DNA of 64,000 bases from positions 62,001 to 126,000 of the forward strand of contig NZ_AFHI01000071.1 in NCBI RefSeq assembly GCF_000217935.1, written 5' to 3'. Shown in pieces: positions 26,955 through 35,478 of this stretch. The notes under the pieces were generated by a model. It was not told the DNA's origin. It searched no databases and was given only the letters and a program-made list of their open reading frames with translations. The first letter of the stretch is position 1. Each line of letters opens with the position of its first letter. The translations under genes and the position numbers were made by a program. The stretch is from Rheinheimera sp. A13L. GTDB taxonomy: Bacteria; Pseudomonadota; Gammaproteobacteria; Enterobacterales; Alteromonadaceae.

Positions 26955-28310
26955 ATGCATGTACAACTGAATCCGTTGGGCGCCATGGCGCTTTTGTCTC
27001 AACTTGAAGTTGACCGCCTGAAGAATAACACCAGCACTGACGCCTTTAGCTTATTCCGTAATTGTTGCCTTGCCGTATTAAACGTAGGTAGCCACACCGA
27101 CAGTTCCAGCGAAATTTATGATCAATTTAAAAGCTTTGATGTGAATTTATTAGCCCGTGAACGCGGTATCAAAATTGAGCTATTTAATCCACCAGAAAGC
27201 GCTTTTGTTGACGGCCAAATCATCCGTGGTATTCATGAGCATTTATTTGCAGTCTTGCGTGACATTCTGTTTTTCCACACTCAACTGACCCACGCTAACA
27301 GACTGGATTTACAAAACAGCGATCATATTACCCATACGGTATATGACATTTTGCGTAATGCCCGCGTGATAGATTCAGCAGTAGAGCCAAATATGATTGT
27401 CTGCTGGGGTGGCCATTCGATTAACGAAGCAGAATATAAATACACCAAAGAAGTGGGTTACCAGTTAGGTTTACGTGGCATGGATATCTGCACTGGCTGT
27501 GGCCCTGGCGCTATGAAAGGCCCGATGAAAGGTGCAACCATAGGCCATGCCAAACAACGTAATACCAAAGGCCGTTATTTAGGTTTAACAGAGCCAAGCA
27601 TTATTGCAGCTGAACCACCAAACCCTATAGTGAACGAGCTGGTGATTTTGCCTGATATCGAAAAACGTCTTGAAGCTTTTATCCGGGTAGCACACGGCAT
27701 TATTATTTTCCCTGGTGGTGCAGGCACAGCAGAAGAGCTGCTGTATTTGTTGGGCATTATGCTGCACGAAAAAAACAAAAATCAGAAGTTGCCAGTGATC
27801 CTGACAGGACCACAACAAAGCGCTGCTTATTTTGCTGAATTAGCCAGTTTTATTGAACAAACTTTAGGTAAAGAAGCACTGGATCTGATTGAAATAGTGA
27901 TAGACGACCCGGCTGAAGTAGCCCGCAAACTGAAACATGGTTGTACTGAAGTGCGGCAGTATCGCAAGAGTTGTGGTGATGCCTATCACTTTAACTGGAC
28001 CTTACATATAGCGCCTGACTTCCAGCATCCATTTGCTCCTACTCACCAGAATATGGCGTCTTTGGATCTGCATCTGGAGCAAGATAAAGCAAAATTAGCA
28101 GCTCATCTGCGCCGTGCTTTCTCTGGCATAGTGGCAGGTAATGTCAAAGATGAAGGTATAAGAGCCATCAAACAAAACGGGCCTTTTCAGCTGTCAGGTG
28201 AACCTGTGTTAATGAACCTGATGGATAAACTGCTGCAGGCTTTTGTTGCTCAGGGCCGGATGAAATTACCAGGTTCAAAATATGAGCCTTGTTATCAAAT
28301 TCTGAACTGA
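26955..28310 (+). CDS. ppnN: Pyrimidine/purine nucleotide 5'-monophosphate nucleosidase PpnN
   Basis: Protein of 451 residues (E. coli YgdH/PpnN is about the same). It splits nucleotide monophosphates to base and ribose 5-phosphate and is activated by (p)ppGpp in E. coli. The LOG-like core is visible: [20 protein letters not shown] and [17 protein letters not shown], the phosphate- and ribose-binding loops. The N-terminal [18 protein letters not shown] is typical for the family. Start ATG with AAGGAAGT upstream. The xni gene follows after one base. Confidence 0.95.
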   Translation: MHVQLNPLGAMALLSQLEVDRLKNNTSTDAFSLFRNCCLAVLNVGSHTDSSSEIYDQFKSFDVNLLARERGIKIELFNPPESAFVDGQIIRGIHEHLFAVLRDILFFHTQLTHANRLDLQNSDHITHTVYDILRNARVIDSAVEPNMIVCWGGHSINEAEYKYTKEVGYQLGLRGMDICTGCGPGAMKGPMKGATIGHAKQRNTKGRYLGLTEPSIIAAEPPNPIVNELVILPDIEKRLEAFIRVAHGIIIFPGGAGTAEELLYLLGIMLHEKNKNQKLPVILTGPQQSAAYFAELASFIEQTLGKEALDLIEIVIDDPAEVARKLKHGCTEVRQYRKSCGDAYHFNWTLHIAPDFQHPFAPTHQNMASLDLHLEQDKAKLAAHLRRAFSGIVAGNVKDEGIRAIKQNGPFQLSGEPVLMNLMDKLLQAFVAQGRMKLPGSKYEPCYQILN

Positions 28311-28311
28311 T

Positions 28312-29115
28312 ATGGCACATTTGTTATTACTCGACGGACTCAACTTAGTCCGTCGTTTATACGCAGCACAGGAACGACCTTTTCATAACTCCCCTGCCCC
28401 ATACAGCGAAGCCACAGGCCAACAACTGCTGCACAATACAGCAGAGCAACTGCAACAAATCGTAGTTAAGCTGACACGGCAATTTAAACCCAGCCACGCA
28501 CTGGCGGTGTTTGAAGTGACTCACCTGAACTGGCGCACCCAGCTGTACCCTGCTTACAAAGCAGATCGCCTGCCCATGCCGGAGCATTTACAAACGGCTT
28601 TGCCTGCACTGAAGCAAAAACTGGCCGATACAGGCATCGAAAGCTTTCAAATGCCCGCTCAGGAAGCCGATGATGTAATAGCCAGCCTGGCTATGACGAT
28701 GTGTAAACATCAGCAGCAAGTCACTATAGTTTCAACTGACAAAGGTTATTTACCTTTGCTGGCCGAAGGTGTGGCTGTGTACGACCATTTTAATCGCCAG
28801 CAGCATAGCGCTGAGACAGTGCAGCAGAAGTTTGGCGTGTTACCAGAGCAGTTAGTCCGATATTGGAGCCTGGTGGGTGATAAAACGAATAACATTAGTG
28901 GTCTGACAGGTATAGGGCCAAAAACGGCAACAGAACTGTTAAAACTGGGGCCCGATATTAAAACGGCTCTGGCTCATCCGGATTGTCCGGCCAAACTAAA
29001 AGACAAGATTGTGGCGTCACGTGCTGAACTGCAGCTGTTTATGCAGATCTTAAGCCTGAAAACTGATTTGCAGTTGGGGCTTAACTTGCAGCAAGTACGT
29101 TTTACAGCATGCTGA
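28312..29115 (+). CDS. xni: Flap endonuclease Xni (ExoIX)
   Basis: Protein of 267 residues related to the 5'-nuclease domain of DNA polymerase I. Acidic metal residues appear in LLLLDGLNLVRRLY, AVFEVTHLNWR, AQEADDVIASLA and TIVSTDKGYLPLL. The helix-hairpin-helix GLTGIGPKTATELL follows near residue 200. The first Asp of the VFE(V)TH block is altered compared with polymerase I, in keeping with the reduced metal set of Xni. It starts immediately after ppnN and is likely cotranscribed. Confidence 0.94.
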   Translation: MAHLLLLDGLNLVRRLYAAQERPFHNSPAPYSEATGQQLLHNTAEQLQQIVVKLTRQFKPSHALAVFEVTHLNWRTQLYPAYKADRLPMPEHLQTALPALKQKLADTGIESFQMPAQEADDVIASLAMTMCKHQQQVTIVSTDKGYLPLLAEGVAVYDHFNRQQHSAETVQQKFGVLPEQLVRYWSLVGDKTNNISGLTGIGPKTATELLKLGPDIKTALAHPDCPAKLKDKIVASRAELQLFMQILSLKTDLQLGLNLQQVRFTAC

Positions 29116-29123
29116 GGCAGAAG

Positions 29124-29507
29124 ATGAAAGTAAAAACCATAGCCTTCTTACTTGCAGGATTAGTGCTGTATGCCGGTTTAACCAGTATTACCCTGATGTT
29201 TTACAAAGACGATCCTGATCAGATGAACTGGCAGGACAGAGAAGCCTTTAACACCAAATATATTTATAAACTGGATTTAACCAAAGCCATCAGCCGAAAT
29301 CAGGTGATTGATTATTTAGGTGGGCCTGACATTACTGAAGCTAAAAAGCACCAGCAACAGGTTTATCAGGTACTGTATTACCGCACTCACAGAACAAAAA
29401 CTGACGGCATCACCACCAAAGATGAATGCACCGCTATTTTATTTAAGAATCAGCAACTCATTGCTATAGGTGAAACCGCAGTCGCGCAATTTAACCAACT
29501 GGATTAA
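29124..29507 (+). CDS. DUF3192 membrane-anchored protein
   Basis: Protein of 127 residues with an N-terminal hydrophobic anchor (VKTIAFLLAGLVLYAGLTSI) and a periplasmic domain. ISRNQVIDYLGGPDITEAKK, LYYRTHRTKTDG and TKDECTAILFKNQQLIAIGE match the DUF3192 lipoprotein at 15972-16337, but this copy has no lipobox cysteine. I use the ATG at 29124 with GAGG upstream; an in-frame ATG at 29109 overlaps the end of xni. It follows xni after eight bases. Confidence 0.8.
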   Translation: MKVKTIAFLLAGLVLYAGLTSITLMFYKDDPDQMNWQDREAFNTKYIYKLDLTKAISRNQVIDYLGGPDITEAKKHQQQVYQVLYYRTHRTKTDGITTKDECTAILFKNQQLIAIGETAVAQFNQLD

Positions 29508-29508
29508 G

Positions 29509-31275
29509 ATGGCAACTTTGGGATCTTTAACAGCACTCTATCAGGACTGCAGTGATTTTTACTCAAAAAATCATGAGTTTAGTTTAGCTAAGCAACTAAA
29601 TTTGCTGCAACAGATCTGCCAGCTTTGCACTCAACTGGCGTATCAGTCTCCTTTGTTGCTGTTATCCCAGTTATCTCTGACCCCAGCCACTGGTTGCATT
29701 TCAAGTAAAGTCTTTATCAAAGAAGCGGCGCTGCTGACAGCTATTGCTATGGCCGGGCGCTGGCCTGAAGAATTATTAATACCTCTGTTAAAAAGTTGTC
29801 TGCTACAGCATTTGTCTGTCACTGCTTTATTGGAAAAGTCGGCCAAAGCTGAAGAGCTAAGCGCTTTAGAACAACAACAGCTGAAATTTCCTGCTGTAGT
29901 GACTATTAAACAACATAAAGAATTAGCGGAAAAAGCTGGAGTATTAAAGCTGCTGCGCCAGTGTTATGGCAAAAATAAAGGCTTGGCGACCTGGCAAAGC
30001 CCCTATTTCAGCCAGTTGATTAGTTTTTGCTGGCAGGTCACACGTTTGATGTTACCAGGTGCCGGCAAACTGATAGCACTGGAAAAAATTGCCGTTATGC
30101 TGCTGCCACAAGCCACAACTACAGAGCAGCAGTTCTGGCAGGCTCTGTCTTGTTTAAACAGCAGCAGCTACAGCACAGGGCGTTTTGTGCGTGACTCTGA
30201 TGCCAACCTTGCCTTGCTGCTTTGTGAAATTCAAACCACAGAACAAATGCAGTTACTGCTGCAACCTTATGATAAAAGTACAAAACAACTATTGCCGGCA
30301 CAGACTGTAACTGCAGCAGACTGGCAGTTACTAAACCCCAGACAATACAGTCAGGATGACTGGCTAAACGGCTGGCAACAAGAGAATAAACTACTGCCAC
30401 AATGGCCAGAAGCCACTGACTTACCGGCTTTAAGCTGGTTACAGCAATTGTGTCATGCAGCCAAAGTAAGCCAGCAGGCAGAACTGATTGAGCAACATCC
30501 CTGGTTGATGCAACAACTACAGGAAAAGGCTTCAGCACAAAGCAGGCAACAACAGAAAATTCAGTCCACTCAACATGCTATTGCCATGCTGGGACAGGAG
30601 CAATTACTCCCCTTATTAAAACAGGCCTGGCTGGAGCAACATTGCCAGCAGCAACACCAACCTCATCACCACTGGTTGCTGGAGTTCAGACGGGTATTAG
30701 CTAAAGCTCTGTACTTATTGACACAACCCGTAAAGTTTTATGCCTTAACTTCACAACAAGCTGAGCTTTTGGCCTGGTGTTTATGCTGGCCTTTGTGGCA
30801 ACAATCCGATCTGCGTTTTTTGGCCTTGTCGCATCCTGCAGAGCCCGTCAGCCTTATCAGCCCCTGGTTAAAACAGCAGTTATGGCAAAGTGAACACTAC
30901 CAACAACTGGCAGTAAAAACTCTGAAGCATTTGCAGTTTAATCAAAGTTGGCAAGATGCCTGCCTGCATTACAGAGCCTTGCCGACAGCCACTCATTCTT
31001 ACCCTATGGCTTTTGTGTTGGCTTTTGCTTTTGATCTGACAGATTCAGTGTTCTCCGACAAGGAAGATCAGAGCAGGCTGGATCATAGCTATAAATTTGT
31101 AGAACCTCATTTCACAACACAACCAGAGACAGCAAGCTCCGCAGCAGCCTGGCAGGCTTTATTGACTGAACAAACTCAGCCTGTTACCCAACTTATTGCC
31201 AGTTGTAGTTTTATTTCTCCATTTTCTAAAGTTATGCCGCAGGAAGTGACAGATTTGTCGCAGATATCGGCATAA
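29509..31275 (+). CDS. Unrecognised 588-residue protein, Gln/Leu-rich
   Basis: Starts at ATG 29509, one base after the DUF3192 stop, so it is in the xni operon. The sequence is mostly helical and rich in Gln and Leu, with no signal peptide or obvious membrane helix. The segment at about 75-175 (AALLTAIAMAGRWPEELLIP ... LSALEQQQLKFPAVVTIKQH) faintly recalls the order of an HD-GYP/HDOD domain, but the catalytic HD and HHE residues are absent; this similarity is weak and inferred. A second compact block is at 395-440. No function can be assigned. Confidence 0.7.
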   Translation: MATLGSLTALYQDCSDFYSKNHEFSLAKQLNLLQQICQLCTQLAYQSPLLLLSQLSLTPATGCISSKVFIKEAALLTAIAMAGRWPEELLIPLLKSCLLQHLSVTALLEKSAKAEELSALEQQQLKFPAVVTIKQHKELAEKAGVLKLLRQCYGKNKGLATWQSPYFSQLISFCWQVTRLMLPGAGKLIALEKIAVMLLPQATTTEQQFWQALSCLNSSSYSTGRFVRDSDANLALLLCEIQTTEQMQLLLQPYDKSTKQLLPAQTVTAADWQLLNPRQYSQDDWLNGWQQENKLLPQWPEATDLPALSWLQQLCHAAKVSQQAELIEQHPWLMQQLQEKASAQSRQQQKIQSTQHAIAMLGQEQLLPLLKQAWLEQHCQQQHQPHHHWLLEFRRVLAKALYLLTQPVKFYALTSQQAELLAWCLCWPLWQQSDLRFLALSHPAEPVSLISPWLKQQLWQSEHYQQLAVKTLKHLQFNQSWQDACLHYRALPTATHSYPMAFVLAFAFDLTDSVFSDKEDQSRLDHSYKFVEPHFTTQPETASSAAAWQALLTEQTQPVTQLIASCSFISPFSKVMPQEVTDLSQISA

Positions 31276-31357
31276 ACTGGAAAATAAACACCAAAACTGG
31301 TATATTTTCGGCGTTTTTCCACAACCACTGCTACAACAGCTGTCATAAGAATAATGT

Positions 31358-31487
31358 ATATACCCAAGTTACTTGAAGGTTCGGCGAAGCGACAAGCCAG
31401 TGAGACCCCAGGAGCATAGTAAAGCTATGTGACTGGGGCGAGATGGCACAGTCAACAAAGCAGCAACTTCAAGGGCGACGGGTATAA
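31358..31487. repeat. Structured intergenic repeat, copy B (upstream of isocitrate dehydrogenase)
   Basis: 130 bp bounded by inverted ends: TATACCCAAGTTACTTGAAG at the left and the CTTCAAGGGCGACGGGTATA end at the right. The centre folds as CCCCAG-ga-GCATAG ... CTATGT-ga-CTGGGG. It is the reverse complement of copy A at 12391-12508. It lies in the 269-base gap before the dehydrogenase gene, inside its probable leader or promoter region. Confidence 0.75.
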
Positions 31488-31544
31488 ATCCAGCGTTGTG
31501 TTGAGTACCAGAGTCCACATCAGATTAAGTTATTAAGGAAGGTT

Positions 31545-32552
31545 ATGAGTTCACAAACTATTACTGTTATCAAAGGTGATGGCATAGGCCCAAGCATAGT
31601 AGAAGCAGCTATCCAGGTGCTGGATAAAGTAGGCTGTAACTTTAACTATGAATATGTTGAAGCTGGCTTAACTGCTTTAGAAACTACTGGCGAGTTGCTG
31701 CCTCAAACCACGCTTGACGCTATTGCCCGTAACAAAATCACTTTAAAAGGCCCATTAACTACGCCTGTAGGTGAAGGTTTCACTTCTATCAACGTCACTT
31801 TACGTAAAAAATTCAGCCTGTACTCGAATGTACGTCCAGTGATTTCGTTTAAAGGCACTAAAGCCCGTTACGAAAATATCGACATTATTACAGTACGTGA
31901 AAACACTGAAGGCATGTACTCAGGTGCTGGCCAAATCGTGAAAAACGAAGGCGAGCTGGCTGAAGCCATGAGCGTAGTGACCCGTGAAGGTTCTGAACGT
32001 ATTGTTGAGTTCGCCTTTGAATTGGCACGTCGCGAAAACCGCAAAAAAGTGACTATTGTTCACAAAGCCAACATTCTGAAATCTACCTCTGGCCTGTTCT
32101 TAAAAACAGCCCGTGAAGTGGCTTTACGTTACCCTGATATTCAGGCCAGCGAGATGATCGTTGATAACGCCTGTATGCAGCTGGTGATGAACCCACAACA
32201 GTTTGATGTAATAGTTACCACCAACCTGTTTGGCGACATTTTATCTGACTTATGTGCTGGTTTAGTCGGTGGTTTAGGTATGGCACCAGGCGCCAATATC
32301 GGCAAAGACTGCGCCATTTTTGAAGCAGTACACGGCAGCGCGCCGGACATTGCAGGCAAAAACCTGGCAAACCCAAGCTCTGTGATTTTAGCTTCTATTC
32401 AGATGCTGGAATATTTGGGCATGAAAGACAAAGCAGAAAAGATTCTGGCCGCTTTAACTGATGTGATTGCATCAGGCGACCGCACCACCCGCGACTTAGG
32501 TGGCAGCCACGGCACTACAGACTTTACAGCAGCTATGCTGGAACGTTTGTAA
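31545..32552 (+). CDS. NAD-dependent isocitrate dehydrogenase
   Basis: Beta-decarboxylating dehydrogenase of 335 residues. Family signatures: VIKGDGIGPSIVEA at the N-terminus, TVRENTEGMYSGAG (substrate loop), the metal Asp in TTNLFGDILSDL and EAVHGSAPDIAGKNLANPSS. The short form and the ENTEGMYSG loop fit the eukaryote-like NAD-type isocitrate dehydrogenase found in Alteromonadales, distinct from the NADP enzyme Icd. It would make 2-oxoglutarate for the TCA cycle and GltBD. 3-Isopropylmalate or tartrate dehydrogenase are less likely alternatives. Start ATG with AAGGAAGG upstream; strong terminator after the gene. Confidence 0.9.
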   Translation: MSSQTITVIKGDGIGPSIVEAAIQVLDKVGCNFNYEYVEAGLTALETTGELLPQTTLDAIARNKITLKGPLTTPVGEGFTSINVTLRKKFSLYSNVRPVISFKGTKARYENIDIITVRENTEGMYSGAGQIVKNEGELAEAMSVVTREGSERIVEFAFELARRENRKKVTIVHKANILKSTSGLFLKTAREVALRYPDIQASEMIVDNACMQLVMNPQQFDVIVTTNLFGDILSDLCAGLVGGLGMAPGANIGKDCAIFEAVHGSAPDIAGKNLANPSSVILASIQMLEYLGMKDKAEKILAALTDVIASGDRTTRDLGGSHGTTDFTAAMLERL

Positions 32553-32558
32553 TATTTT

Positions 32559-32591
32559 GGGTCAGAGCCTTGGCTCTGACCCATTTATTTT
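32559..32591 (+). terminator. Rho-independent terminator of isocitrate dehydrogenase gene
   Basis: A perfect 11-bp inverted repeat (GGGTCAGAGCC / GGCTCTGACCC) begins seven bases after the stop and is followed by a T-rich ATTTATTTT tail. Confidence 0.85.
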
Positions 32592-32691
32592 CCCCCACCT
32601 TATACGTCAGTCCGCTCCAAAGATAGTTTTGCCATCATCTGCGCTTCACACTACTATGCTCCGATAGGTTTTTCTCTGAGGAGTTATATCG

Positions 32692-33336
32692 ATGTACCAA
32701 CTGTATTATTCACCAGGCACAGCCAGTATGGCACCCCATATTCTGCTGGAAGAACTCTCTGTTCCTTACGAGCTGGTTTTAACAGACACAGCCATCGGTT
32801 CACATAAAAAAGCTGACTATCTGGCGTTAAACCCTAATGGCACTATTCCAACTTTAGTGGATCGCGGTCAGGTGATTTTTGAAACTGCAGCCATTTGCCT
32901 GCATTTAGTGGATAGCCACCCGGAAAAGAACTTATTCCCAGCCCCAGGAACTCTTGAACGCGCTGAAGCTTACAAGTGGCTGATTTGGTTATCCGCCACC
33001 TTACAAAGCACTTTAGTGGTGTATTTTTATCCGGAGCGCTGGGTGAGTTCAGAGCAAAATGCAGCAGATGTAAAACGTCATGCAGAACAAAAAGCCCAAG
33101 GCTTGCTGGAGCAAATGGATAAACATCTAGCCAGCCACTGCAGCCCATGGTTTTTAGGCGAAGAATTCTCGCTGATAGATATTTACGCCATGATGTTATG
33201 CCGCTGGACCCGCCACTTCAACGAGAAAAAAGCCCGTGATTTCCCTTTTATAGCGCTCTGGGTACAAAAGGTATTAGCCCGCCCTGCAGTACAAAAAGTG
33301 ATGGATTATGATGGGCTGGTTAAGCCTTATGTTTGA
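32692..33336 (+). CDS. Glutathione S-transferase family protein
   Basis: Protein of 214 residues. The N-terminal thioredoxin-like domain holds YYSPGTASMAPHILLEEL, with a Ser/Thr-type active site in place of the Tyr found in some classes. The cis-Pro motif NPNGTIPTLVD and the E-T/S glutathione motif FETAAICLHLVD follow. The helical C-terminal domain has the conserved FSLIDIYAMML N-capping box. Substrate unknown, probably detoxification or stress. ATG is preceded by GAGGAGT; it has its own promoter region after the terminator at 32559-32591. Confidence 0.9.
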   Translation: MYQLYYSPGTASMAPHILLEELSVPYELVLTDTAIGSHKKADYLALNPNGTIPTLVDRGQVIFETAAICLHLVDSHPEKNLFPAPGTLERAEAYKWLIWLSATLQSTLVVYFYPERWVSSEQNAADVKRHAEQKAQGLLEQMDKHLASHCSPWFLGEEFSLIDIYAMMLCRWTRHFNEKKARDFPFIALWVQKVLARPAVQKVMDYDGLVKPYV

Positions 33337-33355
33337 TGGGATATCTGATGTTTAA

Positions 33356-33378
33356 GGGGCAGAGTTTATCCCTGCCCT
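33356..33378. terminator. GC palindrome between convergent GST and rlmM genes
   Basis: GGGGCAG pairs with CTGCCC around a TTTAT-containing loop, in the 58-base convergent gap. Followed by TCTTTG on the plus strand. It shares the GGGGCAG..TTTATCCCTGCCC core with the palindromes at 23143 and 43495. Confidence 0.5.
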
Positions 33379-33394
33379 CTTTGTTTAAGCGGCA

Positions 33395-34465
33395 TTAAAC
33401 CTTACGCACATGCACTGTCACTTCCTCGCGGTCGTGGTACAAGTGCTTGGCCTGAATTTCAACGTCCAGCCCTGCTTCGTTGAAGTTATGCTGCATCATA
33501 TCCAGCACTTCAACCACAGTTTCGTAGCGTTTTTTCATAGGTAGTTTCAGGTTAAAAATACTTTCCTGACACCAGTCATTGATCAGCCAATCGCAGACCA
33601 GTTTGCCAACACGTTGTGGCTTTTCAATCATGTCACAGACCAGCCAATACACATTGCGTTTGTCCGGGCTGAATTTAAAGCCGTCAACCTGAAAGTGTTT
33701 AACCTGGCCTGTATCCATTAAAGACTGGGCCATCATGCCGTTATCTATAGCTGTTACCATCATGCTGCGTTTAACCAGCTGATAAGTCCAGCCACCAGGA
33801 CAAGCACCTAAATCCACTGCTCTCATACCTGAAGTTAAACGGGTTTCCCATTCGTCCTTAGGAATAAACTGAATAAAGGCCTCTTCCAGCTTTAAGGTAC
33901 TACGACTAGGTGCATCAGATGGAAATTTCAGCCGCATAATGCCGTTTTCCAGCGGGCTGTTGTTTTCAGGGTAAGAAATACCTAAATAAGCGCTGCTGCC
34001 ACTTTGCATAAACAAATGCAGTACAGGGGCACGGGAATTTTCTTTTTGCAGCAATACGCCAGCTTTACGTAACGACTGGCGCAGTGGCACTGTCAGTTTA
34101 CGGGCTAAAGTAGATAAAGTTTTGCCGTCGTTGGTTTCAGGGTATTCGACCCGAAGCTCGCCAAAAGCAGATAATTCAGCAGCTATTGCCGATTCGACCA
34201 CTGTAGTAATACGGTCGGCCGGATCCAGTTGCAGCATGTCTTCCACCAGCAAAAACCACTGGCGGGCAAAGATAAAGTTAGTGAAATCATAGTCACGATA
34301 AAAGGCAGCTAATGCCTCACTGTCGTAGGCTTCAAAAATGACAAAAGCTGCGTCTTTGGTCAGTTTGCAAAAACCGAACACCTCTTCCTGCGCTGCTTTA
34401 TCCTGAATTTCGCCGGCACATTCTTTCTCAAAACCTGAACGGCAGTACAGCAAAAGTTGCTTCAT
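33395..34465 (-). CDS. rlmM: 23S rRNA (cytidine(2498)-2'-O)-methyltransferase RlmM
   Basis: Protein of 356 residues, the usual length. It methylates C2498 ribose in the peptidyl transferase centre. An N-terminal THUMP-like part (about 1-160) precedes a Rossmann methyltransferase domain. The SAM motif is AVDLGACPGGWTYQLVKR (about 220-237); the K-D-K-E-type catalytic set includes the Asp of WLVCDMIEKP and the Lys of FNLKLPMKKRY. The conserved order gcvA-ygdD-rlmM is kept, with an extra hydrolase gene inserted. One base separates it from ygdD. Confidence 0.96.
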   Translation of the reverse strand: MKQLLLYCRSGFEKECAGEIQDKAAQEEVFGFCKLTKDAAFVIFEAYDSEALAAFYRDYDFTNFIFARQWFLLVEDMLQLDPADRITTVVESAIAAELSAFGELRVEYPETNDGKTLSTLARKLTVPLRQSLRKAGVLLQKENSRAPVLHLFMQSGSSAYLGISYPENNSPLENGIMRLKFPSDAPSRSTLKLEEAFIQFIPKDEWETRLTSGMRAVDLGACPGGWTYQLVKRSMMVTAIDNGMMAQSLMDTGQVKHFQVDGFKFSPDKRNVYWLVCDMIEKPQRVGKLVCDWLINDWCQESIFNLKLPMKKRYETVVEVLDMMQHNFNEAGLDVEIQAKHLYHDREEVTVHVRKV

Positions 34466-34466
34466 G

Positions 34467-34853
34467 TTATTTCCTGATCCAAGGGCTGATGGCCAAAGCC
34501 AGCCAGCTTAAAATAAGCAACTGACCACCTAAAGGCGCCAGAGCTGAAAAATGTAAAGGTAGCTTAAATACGCCAGCCACCAGAGTATAAACAAATAACC
34601 AAAGCCCAACTTGCATCGCAGTTACTGCAATGCGGCTTAGCCATGGACTTTGTTGTTGCAGCTTGTCAAAGGCTGATAAAGCCAATAAAGCAACAACATG
34701 AAAAGCTAAAATAAAACCTGCACTTAAAAGCACAGCCAGTTGTTCTGTCGCTATGGTGCCACGCCATAAATGCATTAAAGCAGCGGCTGAACCTACAGTC
34801 ACGGCGCCGTAAAAAGCGGCCAGACTAGTGTTAATTTTCCAGAATAGATGCAT
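34467..34853 (-). CDS. ygdD: DUF423 inner membrane protein YgdD
   Basis: Membrane protein of 128 residues with four hydrophobic helices, matching the DUF423 layout. The first helix (FWKINTSLAAFYGAVTVGSA) lacks the usual LGAFGAH box of the family, the middle has ILAFHVVALLALSA with the conserved His, and the end has PLGGQLLILSWLAL. I use the ATG at 34851-34853, which has AGGAG eight bases upstream; the frame extends 12 codons further. It overlaps the end of the hydrolase gene by 23 bases. Function unknown. Confidence 0.87.
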   Translation of the reverse strand: MHLFWKINTSLAAFYGAVTVGSAAALMHLWRGTIATEQLAVLLSAGFILAFHVVALLALSAFDKLQQQSPWLSRIAVTAMQVGLWLFVYTLVAGVFKLPLHFSALAPLGGQLLILSWLALAISPWIRK

Positions 34854-35475
34854 TAATAAAGCTCCTGCTGATACAAGCAGCTTGTTCAATAAGCTGCTGT
34901 TGGCTAAAACCTGATTTCTTCAGCGGCGAAAAATCATGATCGCCAGTTTCCAGCCACTTTATATTGATCAAAGGCCAGCTCTTATCTGCCAGTTCCTGGA
35001 CGCTGCCAAAAGGGTCTCTTTCCCCCTGCAACACCAATACAGGCCTTTTTAAATCTACAAAATGTTCTGTACGCCAACTGTCTTTTTTCGGCGGGTGAAA
35101 AGGATAACCAAAAGCTATCACTGCTTTTACTGCGCCCGGCAGCAAATCAGATGCAGCAAGCAGAGTAGCAACCCGACCGCCCATCGACTTACCTGCAATA
35201 ACTAAAGGTAAATCTGTCGGCATTTGGCTTATTTGCTCTAAAAGTTCAGCCATTAATACCGGCATTTTGGCCGGTAGTTGCCTTTTGCCAGCCAGCGTCT
35301 TTTGCATATAAGCAAAGTTAAAACCCCAGACTTCAATACCTTGATTTGCCAGTTGCTGCGCTAAAAGCTGACAGAACTCTGATTGCACCGGCGCTCCGGC
35401 ACCATGGCATAACAGCAATCTGGCAACAGGTTTTGGGGCTTTAACAAGAACACTCTGGGCTAACTGCTCTGGCAT
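34831..35475 (-). CDS. Alpha/beta fold hydrolase (TEX30/KANSL3-like)
   Basis: Protein of 214 residues. The nucleophile elbow is GKSMGGR (Ser about 93), the acid is in LQGERDPFG and the His in ETGDHDFSP, completing the triad. An early LLCHGAGAP oxyanion motif is present. This pattern fits the small soluble hydrolases related to human TEX30 and KANSL3; the substrate is unknown. It lies three bases after gcvA and overlaps ygdD, so it is embedded in the gcvA-ygdD-rlmM run. It is absent from that run in E. coli. Confidence 0.87.
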   Translation of the reverse strand: MPEQLAQSVLVKAPKPVARLLLCHGAGAPVQSEFCQLLAQQLANQGIEVWGFNFAYMQKTLAGKRQLPAKMPVLMAELLEQISQMPTDLPLVIAGKSMGGRVATLLAASDLLPGAVKAVIAFGYPFHPPKKDSWRTEHFVDLKRPVLVLQGERDPFGSVQELADKSWPLINIKWLETGDHDFSPLKKSGFSQQQLIEQAACISRSFINASILEN

Positions 35476-35478
35476 TTA

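Noticed and set aside
30119-30538. 139-codon antisense frame within the 588-residue orphan gene
   Set aside because: Opposite strand of a continuous, well-spaced plus-strand gene; composition reflects the complement of CAG/CTG-rich codons.
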